Shown: piece after piece, positions 9,280-17,200 of the stretch
How the letters are laid out: every line of letters begins with the position of its first letter
Numbering within the stretch: the stretch's first letter is position 1
Assembly: GCA_023807065.1 (NCBI GenBank)
Contig: JAJJLU010000636.1
Location: 1-25,804, forward strand
DNA from: Isotricha intestinalis
Taxonomy: Eukaryota; Ciliophora; Litostomatea; Vestibuliferida; Isotrichidae
Direction of reading: 5' to 3'
DNA: 25,804 bases
Program-made: the position numbers and the translations under genes
Notes under the pieces: model-generated
What the model saw: only the letters and a program-made list of their open reading frames with translations
The model's database searches: none
Told to the model about the DNA's origin: nothing

Positions 9280-9780
9280 ATGAAATGTTGTACTAAATGT
9301 TGTGTTTATTCAAGTTTTATTCTTAATTTTATATGGAATTTTCTTATATTATTCTGTGCATGTATATCAACAAGAAATACTAAAAAATTAAATGATTCTC
9401 AAAAATTTCTTTTGAGTCTTTGGATAATAATTTATATAATAAATACTTTATGGCCATTAGTAAAATTTATATTATTAATAATTAAAAAGCTTGAATATCA
9501 TTTAACATATAAATTAGATTTAATAGTAAATTTTTCTGGAATGGGAATATATGGAATAAGTATGATATATGATTTGGTATTAATAGGAAAAAAAGAAATT
9601 AAATGTATAATATATCAACTTTTTTTATGGATAGGAATATTATTATATGTATTATTTGCTTTTATTGCACATTTTAAACTTGATGATGCTTGTCTTTTAA
9701 TATTACATAATTCTAAAGAAAAACAAATGAATGAAGATGATTTAATTAAAATTAGTAATAATGAAATTTTAAGTTCTTAA
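9280..9780 (+). CDS. Four-transmembrane protein with Cys-rich N-terminus, unknown (tetraspanin-like first helix)
   Basis: The 166-residue protein starts at ATG 9280. It begins MKCCTKCC, a paired-cysteine cluster suited to palmitoylation. Four hydrophobic helices follow, at about 11-30, 44-69, 79-103 and 110-132. The tail is short, polar and acidic (NEDDLIKISNNE). The cysteine cluster followed by a helix containing F-x-L-N-F resembles the start of tetraspanins. However, the large extracellular loop with its CCG motif, expected between helices 3 and 4, is missing; the gap there is only a few residues. It is therefore not a normal tetraspanin. MARVEL-like or purely lineage-specific four-helix proteins are alternatives. 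It precedes the Mei2-like gene by 162 bp on the same strand. Confidence 0.6.
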   Translation: MKCCTKCCVYSSFILNFIWNFLILFCACISTRNTKKLNDSQKFLLSLWIIIYIINTLWPLVKFILLIIKKLEYHLTYKLDLIVNFSGMGIYGISMIYDLVLIGKKEIKCIIYQLFLWIGILLYVLFAFIAHFKLDDACLLILHNSKEKQMNEDDLIKISNNEILSS

Positions 9781-9840
9781 AATTTATAAATAATTATTTA
9801 TTTTTAAATATAGGATAAATAGTTTATTAGTTTATCAAAT

Positions 9841-9899
9841 TAAAAGGATTTTTTAAATATTTTAAGTATGGTAAACTTAAATATTAATTATCCTTTTTA
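9841..9899 (+). repeat. Imperfect long hairpin in the leader of the Mei2-like gene
   Basis: AAAAGGAT (9842-9849) pairs with ATCCTTTT (9890-9897). Inside this, TTTAAGT (9861-9867) pairs with ACTTAAA (9875-9881) around the loop ATGGTAA, and further A/T pairs lie between the two helices, with bulges. That gives roughly 20 base pairs over 59 nt. It lies in the gap between two plus-strand genes, 44 bp before the Mei2-like ATG, so it could be a leader structure of that mRNA or a 3' processing signal of the upstream gene. Confidence 0.35.
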
Positions 9900-9942
9900 T
9901 ATATTTTTATTTCATTTATAATAATTGTTTGTTTTAAAAAAA

Positions 9943-11016
9943 ATGAAATTAAATCAAAATAAAAAAGAAGAATATGAAGCAAAAGAAATAGGTTTATATA
10001 ATGATTTTTTAATAATCTCATTAAATCCACTAAAAGAAAAAGAAAATCCAAAAGAAAATGAAAATACAATTAAAGAAGAAAAAAATATAACAAATTCTGA
10101 AATAATAGATAATGGTTCTGTTGAAACTTTTCTTTCGGATTTTTATCCTAAAATGAAAAGTCAAAAAGAAAGTTTAAAAAAATCTCGTTTTTCTGATTTT
10201 TTCAAAGAAATAGAAGAAAAAGAAAAAGAAACTAAAAATCCTTTAAGTAATAGTTTAAATATTTCTTTATCAACAGTATTTCAAAATAAACAAAATGAAA
10301 ATATAAAAAATCAAACTTCATTAAGTATTAGTACATTAGATTCATATAAAGTTTCAAATAAATTTATAGAAAATAATTCTACTAATTCAATATCATATTT
10401 ATTTAATTATTTTAATAAAGATAATTTTGATGATAATAACAATAAAATAAGTATTTCAAATAATAATTCATTAGAAGATAAAAATATAGATGATGAATTA
10501 TATGAAAAATTAGGTTTAAAAGTTGATATGATAAAAGTTTTAAATTTAGAAGATAGAAGAACAACAATAATGATAAAGAATATTCCTAATAAATTTACAA
10601 GGGAAATTTTACTTAATATTATAGATCAAAATTTTAGAGGAACATATGATATATTTATTTTACCAACTGATTCAAATCAATTTAAAAATTTTGGTTATTG
10701 TTTTATTAATTTCACTAATAGTTATTATATTCCTTATTTTTATTATATGTTTAATGGGAATAAATGGTCTTTTACTAATTCAAAAAAAATTTGTGAAATT
10801 ACTTATTCTAACATTCAAGGAAAAAATAAACTTTTAAATCATTATCCTAGTAAAATTGTTTATGAAAATAAAGAAGTTGATATTGTTAATAATAATAATA
10901 ATTTACCTAGGGAATTTATTATTCCTAATGTTTATAAAGATAGTTTTTTATCTTTATTTCCTAATCAAAATATTGTTCAATTTCCTTTTTATTTTTTGAC
11001 TTTGTTACCTGAATAA
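9943..11016 (+). CDS. Mei2-like RNA-binding protein (C-terminal Mei2-type RRM)
   Basis: I place the start at the ATG at 9943. An in-frame TTG at 9925 is not credible as a start when an ATG with an A-run before it follows six codons later. The protein is 357 residues. Residues 1-200 are polar and low-complexity. Residues about 204-305 form the specialised RRM of the Mei2 family: RRTTIMIKNIPNKFTREIL at the start, RGTYDIFILPTD, the RNP1-like NFGYCFINF, then FNGNKW and NIQGKNKLLNHY, all hallmarks of the Mei2 C-terminal RRM. In fission yeast Mei2 this domain binds meiRNA and drives meiosis; plant Mei2-like proteins control meiosis and meristems. The protein is shorter than yeast or plant Mei2 and lacks the upstream RRM pair. 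A role in meiosis or conjugation is an inference from the family. Confidence 0.9.
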   Translation: MKLNQNKKEEYEAKEIGLYNDFLIISLNPLKEKENPKENENTIKEEKNITNSEIIDNGSVETFLSDFYPKMKSQKESLKKSRFSDFFKEIEEKEKETKNPLSNSLNISLSTVFQNKQNENIKNQTSLSISTLDSYKVSNKFIENNSTNSISYLFNYFNKDNFDDNNNKISISNNNSLEDKNIDDELYEKLGLKVDMIKVLNLEDRRTTIMIKNIPNKFTREILLNIIDQNFRGTYDIFILPTDSNQFKNFGYCFINFTNSYYIPYFYYMFNGNKWSFTNSKKICEITYSNIQGKNKLLNHYPSKIVYENKEVDIVNNNNNLPREFIIPNVYKDSFLSLFPNQNIVQFPFYFLTLLPE

Positions 11017-11319
11017 TATTAATTATTTAACTTAAATTTTCTTTCATTTTTTAATTGATTTTTATTTTCAATTCTTTCTTTATTATTATTATTATTAGTT
11101 TAAAGAAGGAAATATTTTGTAAATATTTTTAAAGAAAAATATAAATTATTTGCTAATTATAGATTGGAGTAATTTGAATAAAAATTTTTTTTTTAATTTA
11201 TTAAGTTAATATATATACTATTATAAGTATAAATTTTTGAATAATAAAAATAAAAAAATATAAATCTTTTAATAAACAAAAACATATGAAATGAAAATAT
11301 TATAAAATATATAATTCAA
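11017..11319. other. Convergent intergenic region with an ATT microsatellite
   Basis: These 303 bp lie between the 3' ends of the Mei2-like and lipid-enzyme-like genes. A short (ATT)n run at about 11082-11098 is the only repeat. T-rich and A-rich halves fit two 3' untranslated regions. I see no open frame, tRNA or other structure. Confidence 0.5.
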
Positions 11320-12051
11320 TTATTTTTGAGAAGAAGAAATTTTGATATGATTTATATCAATATTTTCATTCCCAAGAAATTTTTGAACAAAATATTCAAC
11401 AATAATAAATAAATAATGTCCTAAAAATCCAGGTGTAAAAACATCAATAAGGAAATGTCCTCTAAAGCAAATCATAAGAAAAGATTCAATCATATATAAA
11501 GAGAATCCAATCCAAAAAAAAACATTATTTCCTAATCTTTTAAGTTCTAAAGCAGCAACAATAATTAAAGCTAATTCACAAGCATAAAAAGTTTTATTAG
11601 TTTGATTATAATTAATAAAAATAGAAAATAAATGTTTTTCATTCCAAAAATATTCATCAGGCAATTTAATTTCCCAAAATTGTTTTAAAATTTGATAAAC
11701 AATAATATTTGATAATATTGTAATTAAAAATCTGAAATTTTTACTATAAAGTGACCAATAAATAAAAGTATATATTAAATATGAATCGAATAAAACAGAA
11801 AAAAAAGATTTTATGAATATTGAAAATTTTGAATGAGTTCTTAAAAAATTATTTATTTTTGAAGTGGCATTAAAAGTTAAATCTTCTACACATTCTACAT
11901 CATATACTGGAAGAGAAAATCCTGTTGTTGTATTTACTATTAATCCTATTAATCCTATTGTAATGATTATTAATCGTATTTTTCTTTCTAATGTTAATTC
12001 AGGAATTCTTATTCCTAAAATAGTTGTATGTCTTTCTTCTTCTTCTGACAT
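11320..12051 (-). CDS. Six-helix PAP2/sphingomyelin-synthase-like membrane protein lacking one catalytic His
   Basis: The 243-residue protein starts at ATG 12051. Hydrophobic helices lie at about 26-44, 79-101, 104-122, 155-171, 176-194 and 204-226. The motif RGHFLIDVFT (197-206) matches the last catalytic motif of the sphingomyelin synthase/PDCT group of the PAP2 superfamily (GHYTIDV in plant ROD1, HYTxDV in SMS), with His199 and Asp203 kept. These enzymes move a phosphocholine or similar head group between lipids in ER, Golgi or plasma membrane. The helix that should carry S-G-H, about 40 residues earlier, instead reads TFYACELALI, with Glu159 where the first His is expected, followed by an LEL-KR stretch like LDM-RR in ROD1. 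The protein is either a divergent transferase or a catalytically dead relative. The soluble N-terminus starts with an acidic MSEEEE. Confidence 0.65.
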   Translation of the reverse strand: MSEEEERHTTILGIRIPELTLERKIRLIIITIGLIGLIVNTTTGFSLPVYDVECVEDLTFNATSKINNFLRTHSKFSIFIKSFFSVLFDSYLIYTFIYWSLYSKNFRFLITILSNIIVYQILKQFWEIKLPDEYFWNEKHLFSIFINYNQTNKTFYACELALIIVAALELKRLGNNVFFWIGFSLYMIESFLMICFRGHFLIDVFTPGFLGHYLFIIVEYFVQKFLGNENIDINHIKISSSQK

Positions 12052-12290
12052 ATTTTTTTTATTTATTTGATATTTTTTTTTTTCCTATTTTTATTTTAAA
12101 AATAAATTCAATTTTATTTTAATTTTTAATTTGAATTTTTTTTTAATAATTTTTAAAAGAGTTTTAATATTTAAGTTTATTTATTTATATAAATACGATT
12201 TGAGAAAATAATAAATGAAGAATAAATCTTATTTTATTATTTTATTAAGCGATTAATTTAATTCATATTATTATACACTTTTATTTGGTT

Positions 12291-12932
12291 TTAATCATAT
12301 AAAAATGTAATTAGATTTGATTGATTAAGATTTATATAATTAACTGGATTTTGATTATTTATATTTTTACTTACATTAAAAGGAATTAAATAAGAATAAT
12401 AAAAAGGAACATAAAACCCTGAATTATTTAAATTACTTTCATTTACAATACTATTGACATCTTTATATTTCTTTGACAATTTATCAACTTTTAATTTATG
12501 TTTATTTTGAAATAATATTTGCTGTTCAAGTCTTTTTTTTTCTTTGCCTGATATTTCTTTATGTGAATACCTAATTAAATAAATAATATTCTTTTACTTG
12601 CAATTTTTTTTTGTACAATTTTTATATAAGTGGTAAAATTTACAAGGAGTATTATTTTTTGAATGACTATATATACATTTATAACCTTTATTACAATTTC
12701 CTTTTTTGAAATATTTGCATAATATTTGTTTTTTTTCTTTATTCTCTTCTTCATTTATTATTCTTTTTTTATTTAAATATTCATTTTTAAAAAAATTTGA
12801 TTCAGAATCACTATTTTCAATCTTGTTAATTTCATCCTATTTAATAATTTAATTGTAAATTAATTATTATACAATTATATTTTGATTTATTTCTACAATT
12901 TCTCCTGGCTCTGTTTGACCAGATTGATTCAT
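12291..12932 (-). CDS. Two-finger CCCH zinc-finger protein in three exons (CPSF30/Yth1-like finger spacing)
   Basis: I reconstructed this gene: exons 12873-12932, 12598-12836 and 12291-12570 (60+239+280 nt = 192 codons plus TAA), with GT-AG introns between. The ATG is at 12930-12932 and begins MNQSGQTEPGEIVE. After an acidic/Lys stretch come two zinc fingers. The first, from CKYFKKGNC to CIYSH, is C-x7-C-x5-C-x3-H. The second, from CKFYHLYKNC to CKYSH, is C-x8-C-x4-C-x3-H. The second intron falls inside the last C-x3-H and its removal supplies the final Cys-Lys-Tyr-Ser-His, strong support for the splice. Both spacings match fingers 2 and 3 of CPSF30/Yth1, the polyadenylation RNA-binding subunit. 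With only two fingers, a different CCCH RNA-binding protein is equally possible. A basic helix and an Asn/Tyr-rich tail follow. Confidence 0.85.
12571..12597 (-). other. Intron 2 of the CCCH gene (27 nt)
   Basis: Read on the minus strand it starts GTAAAAG and ends AATTAG, 27 nt long. Retention gives AAG-TAA, a stop exactly inside the second zinc finger. Removal restores the full C-x3-H ending and an open frame to 12291. Confidence 0.85.
12837..12872 (-). other. Intron 1 of the CCCH gene (36 nt)
   Basis: Read on the minus strand it starts GTATAA and ends AAATAG. Its length is a multiple of three, and the frame read through it hits TAA at once, so failure to splice truncates the protein after about 21 residues. 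Removing it joins ...QNII to DEINKIENSD in frame. Confidence 0.75.
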
Positions 12933-13272
12933 TAATTAATTGATATTTTTATATTATTTAATTTATATAGAAATTATTTTATTCTTTTTAAATTGAATAT
13001 TAAATAGAATTCATAAAATATTAATTAATAATTATATATGATTTAATAATATATATGTTAATATGGGTATCCATATATTATTTTATAATATATATCAGTT
13101 TTTTTTTAAAATAATATTAATTTTTGATTTTTGAGTCATTTAAGAAATTAAAAATTTCTTTTATTAAAATATATTAACTTCATTTTTCTAAATTAATAAT
13201 CATTTAATATTCATCACTCTATTTATGTAAAACTTTTGTAAGTTTAATTTAGATATTAAATTTTTATAATAA
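12933..13272. promoter_or_regulatory. 340-bp divergent intergenic region between the CCCH gene and a charged unknown protein gene
   Basis: This region lies between two divergent start codons. A 10-bp inverted repeat AATAATATAT (13045-13054) / ATATATTATT (13073-13082) encloses a smaller one, ATATGG (13061-13066) / CCATAT (13071-13076). The second overlaps the outer arm, so the two pairings are alternatives. Such A/T palindromes are expected by chance in this composition. I see no coding sequence here. Confidence 0.35.
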
Positions 13273-13938
13273 ATGAATACTTTTAATAATTTAATTCCTT
13301 CGAAAGAAATAGAATATCAAACTCCTAAATTAAAAGAAGAAGATATAATAATAAATGTGAAAGATGAAAATTTAGAAAATTTAAATATTAATGAAGAGCA
13401 AAAGAAAAATATACAATCAGAGACATCAGAAGATTATAAAAGTATTTTAAGTCATAGAACATATCTATCAATGAATTCAAAAAGTGAATATACTTCAATA
13501 AAAGAAAATAAATTAAATGATAAAAAAAGAAAAAAAATAAATGAAGAAAATTCATTGTTTGGAGTTTCAAATGATGATGATAGTTCAAAAGATGAAAGTA
13601 CTTTCAAAGAACAATATGAAGAAATGAGAAAATGTCTTGATAATAAGGATATTACTCTATTTAAAGAAATTAAAGCTGATGTAATTTCAGAACAAATTAA
13701 TTTAAGAAGAGAAAAACATAATGAAAAATTAAAAAAATTATCTCTTTTAGAAGAAACTTTAAAAAATTCAAGAGGCAATTATGTTATTAAAAATTATGAT
13801 AATAATAATGATGAATTTATTTTAGCAAATATTGATCCTAATAGAGGTTATGATATTATTAGTTTGAAGGAATTTGAAGAAAATTATCAAAAAAAAACTT
13901 TTAAAGATTATGAATATTATATTAAAAAACCTATATAA
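13273..13938 (+). CDS. Charged, helical protein of unknown function
   Basis: The 221-residue protein starts at ATG 13273 and stops at TAA. The N-terminal half is acidic and polar with Ser-rich patches (QSETSEDYKS, NDDDSSKDEST) that look like disordered phosphorylatable segments, and a KKRKK cluster that could be a nuclear localisation signal. Residues about 120-170 look like a charged helix or short coiled coil (EQINLRREKHNEKLKKLSLL). The C-terminus is acidic and aromatic. No signal peptide or membrane segment is present. No family was recognised. It is convergent with the giant channel gene and divergent from the CCCH gene. Two antisense open frames over it are composition shadows. Confidence 0.6.
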   Translation: MNTFNNLIPSKEIEYQTPKLKEEDIIINVKDENLENLNINEEQKKNIQSETSEDYKSILSHRTYLSMNSKSEYTSIKENKLNDKKRKKINEENSLFGVSNDDDSSKDESTFKEQYEEMRKCLDNKDITLFKEIKADVISEQINLRREKHNEKLKKLSLLEETLKNSRGNYVIKNYDNNNDEFILANIDPNRGYDIISLKEFEENYQKKTFKDYEYYIKKPI

Positions 13939-14220
13939 ATTTTTTATCAAATAGGATATTTTATTCTAGGGCAAATTATTTTGGTATTTTTATTTTAGAA
14001 CAATATATAAATTAGATATTTTAAGTTATTTTATATTTGTAAATAATTTAAAATATTTTTAAATTTTTATATAAACATCAAACAATAAATTTTAAAAAAA
14101 CATTTATAAAAATTAAAGAAAAAACAATAAAAAAAATTATAAAAAAAGTATAGAAAAATTCCAATAAAAAACCTTTATAAAATAGCAATCAAAAAAAAAA
14201 TAAAAATAAAAAATAAAACT
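13939..14220. other. Convergent intergenic region before the channel gene
   Basis: These 282 bp lie between two 3' ends. The left half is T-rich and the right half strongly A-rich, as expected for 3' untranslated regions read from opposite sides. No open frame or RNA gene is visible. Confidence 0.45.
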
Positions 14221-17200
14221 TTAATCAGCAGCTTCATCATAAGGAAACCAAGCAATTTCTTTTTTTTCCAAGCTTTCAATAACATAAGAATTAATAGCAT
14301 TAGTTTCTTGAATATCAACAAACCTTAATCCAAGCATATATTCAACATAAGTCCAAATATTATGAACTTTCTCCATATGCTCATCTAATTTTTCTCCTTT
14401 TTTTTCACAAGTTTCCTTATCAATACCACAAATGAAGCAAATTTCTTTCTTATCTCTTTCAATGAATTCTTCCTTACTTCTCAATTCAGAAAAAGCTTCA
14501 ATAACAATACCATAAAGCATATTCAAGACTAGAATAACTAAACTGATAAAATATCCTTCTTCATAAAAGAATCTGGCAAGGTAATATCCTGGATAATGAG
14601 TGAATGATGTTGGTTCCATTCTGTCTGCAATCCCACCATCGAAACGCATACCATAATCAACATGCGTTGCGAAACAGAAGAGCAAGGTTGCACACTCTGA
14701 TTCTACTGCTGCTGGTTCCACGAATACTCCTCCTATTATATCATTTAGGAAACGAAATTGATTTGGATAATGATGAGGCGTTCTTGAAGGAACTTCCCGA
14801 ATGAAATCACGAGAAAATTTAAAAAATGCTATGCAACCAAATATTAAATTTAATATAAACATTAAAGATAATATTGATACGATTTGATTTATTTTTAATT
14901 TAAAGGATAATACTAAATTTCTTAATGTTTGACTTAAATTTACAACTCCGTATATTTGACATATGTAAAAAAAATAATTTTCTGTTAAAAATCCTGCTAA
15001 ACTAAATGCCATGTTCCATATAAATCCAAATAATTTTCCTTTTCCAAATAATACTATATAAGTTGCATATACTTTTTCCCATATTGATAAATCAATTTCT
15101 TCTTCTTCTTCACCTTCATTATCTTCTTCATCCATTTCATTTTTTTTCTTTTTTAATATTCTCTGCATTTCTGCTAAATAATAAACCCCGAATTTTGTAT
15201 ATAACCATAATATTGTTGCAAGGAAATTAAAAATTAAATTGATTAAACCTAATATTTTAATACCAACATCGACTTTAGGATCTCCATATAATCTTTTTCC
15301 TTCTCCTTTAATACATCTTAATAAAATAATATTAATAATAACAGTGATTAAGAAACCACAAACTTCAAATCGATAGAAATTTAAATCATTAATAAATCTA
15401 ATTATAGAAGAATCTTTACCTTGACTTTTTTTATAAGTAACTTCTTCAATGAAAAATTCACAATTTTCCATTAAAGAAACTAACTTAATGTATCTATCAC
15501 TTCTTCCAACATTTTCAACAAAATCTTCTTTTGTATTTTTAGATAATAAAGGAGCCATTGGATTTAAAGTAAAAATAACTCTAACTGGTTTATCATTCCC
15601 TTGTTTACTAACAAAAACCATTCTTGTTATACTTTCAAAGAATGCAACACATAAATAATTATCAAAAAATTTTGGATCTATTATTCCTGATGATGGTTCC
15701 ATTGTTTTATTTGATGAATTATATTGTTTTACTATCTTTGATTCTGGAAATAATGACATTTTTAAATAAAATTCACATACTGCTGGATTTTTAAAAGCAT
15801 CTTCTGTTCCAAAAAATTTAAAAAATTGATACATTCTATTTGCTAAAGAAAAACGAATATCTTGATCTAAATCTACATCATCGAAATATAATTTTGTAAA
15901 ATAATTTTTCATTTCTGGAGAAAATTTATATATTTTCTTCAAATTATTTATTATATATGAACCATTGTTTTTCTCATTATTTTTATCATTATTATTATTA
16001 TTATTATTATTATTAGAATTAAAATTTTTTTTTGATTCATCTTCTTCTTCATCATTTTTTTTTATCATAGAATCATATAATTGACTCATAATAGAAACAA
16101 TATTTTCTAAAATAGAAATTGGTAAAATAACAGAAGAAATTTCAACTAATCCAATTGCAGGAGTAGAACTTTCTTCAATAAAAGCCATTAAAAAATCCAT
16201 CATATCTTTTCTACATTGATAAGATAATTCATCTTCATTTTCTTCTAACATTAATCTATGAATATCTAATAAGAAAGTTCCAAATAAATGTCTTCCTTGA
16301 TTATCTTTTTGAAAAACAGTTTGTAAATTTTCTGGTCTTGTTCCTTGAATAGTTTCAATTAAAAATTCTAAAATAACAAAATATAAATCATAATAATAAT
16401 CATCTAATTCTTTTGAAGATTTAGGATCAATCCATTCAGATAATAAAATTATTTTACCTAATATACTTAACATATATTCAAATACACTTGCTTTATTTTT
16501 TTGAATTTCTTTTAAATTTTCTTCACTTCTTGTTACTTCATGTAAATTAATACATTCTGAATCTGGATTTGGTTTTCTATTCTTAATATTATCTTCTTCT
16601 TCTTCATCATAATTTTCATCTTCTCTATCATCACCAATAAAATCTAATAATTTAGTATAATCTTCTTTATTATTTTCTTCCATAAAAATAATAATTTCTT
16701 CTTCTAAATTCATATCATATTGTTTTGGATTATAATGAAGAACAATACCATCTTCTTCTTCTTTTATGAAAAAAATTCTTTGGAAATCTTGATTATGTTC
16801 TTCACAGAAATATTTTAATATTTTAACAATCATTAAAGTAAGAAAATAATCATGTCTAACCATAATAACACTTGGATTTAAGCTTTTAATAAATATACTC
16901 ATAATATGAATAGTGAAATTTTGCATGAAATAATCAAAATTTAATAATTTTTTTTTTTTTTCTAATAATTCTAAACAAGCTTTTTGAGTCATACTTGTAT
17001 CATATTGTAAAAGACGAAAAAGAGACCACATACAATAATCTCTATATGAAGCTTCATATTGAAAGTTACTCATTAGGAATAATATATTTTTTATTAATAA
17101 GAAACGATAATTACAATTGTAATATATGTTATCTTCTGATAATACTTTGAAAAATGTACTTTTTTCTATTTTGGTTTTATCATTATAATATTTTATCACT

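Noticed and set aside
9925..9942. Upstream TTG as start of the Mei2-like protein
   Set aside because: An ATG with an A-run context follows in frame at 9943; TTG starts are not expected for this kind of eukaryotic gene.
11082..11098. ATT repeat as a regulatory element
   Set aside because: Short trinucleotide runs are common in this composition and it lies between two 3' ends.
12189..12255. 13-codon ATG frame between the lipid-enzyme-like and CCCH genes
   Set aside because: Too short, on the opposite strand to both flanking genes, with no supporting signal.
12291..12479. Separate 62-residue gene beginning at TTG
   Set aside because: The frame continues upstream into the CCCH protein; this is the C-terminal part of its last exon.
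13388..13778. Two minus-strand open frames over the charged unknown protein
   Set aside because: They overlap each other and the plus-strand gene, and are Phe/Leu/Ser-rich reverse shadows. The plus-strand frame has the A-rich ATG context and host-like codons.
14604..14804. Plus-strand open frame with Arg/His/Leu over the channel pore
   Set aside because: It is antisense to the highly conserved pore and arises from the local GC rise. No upstream promoter space is available.
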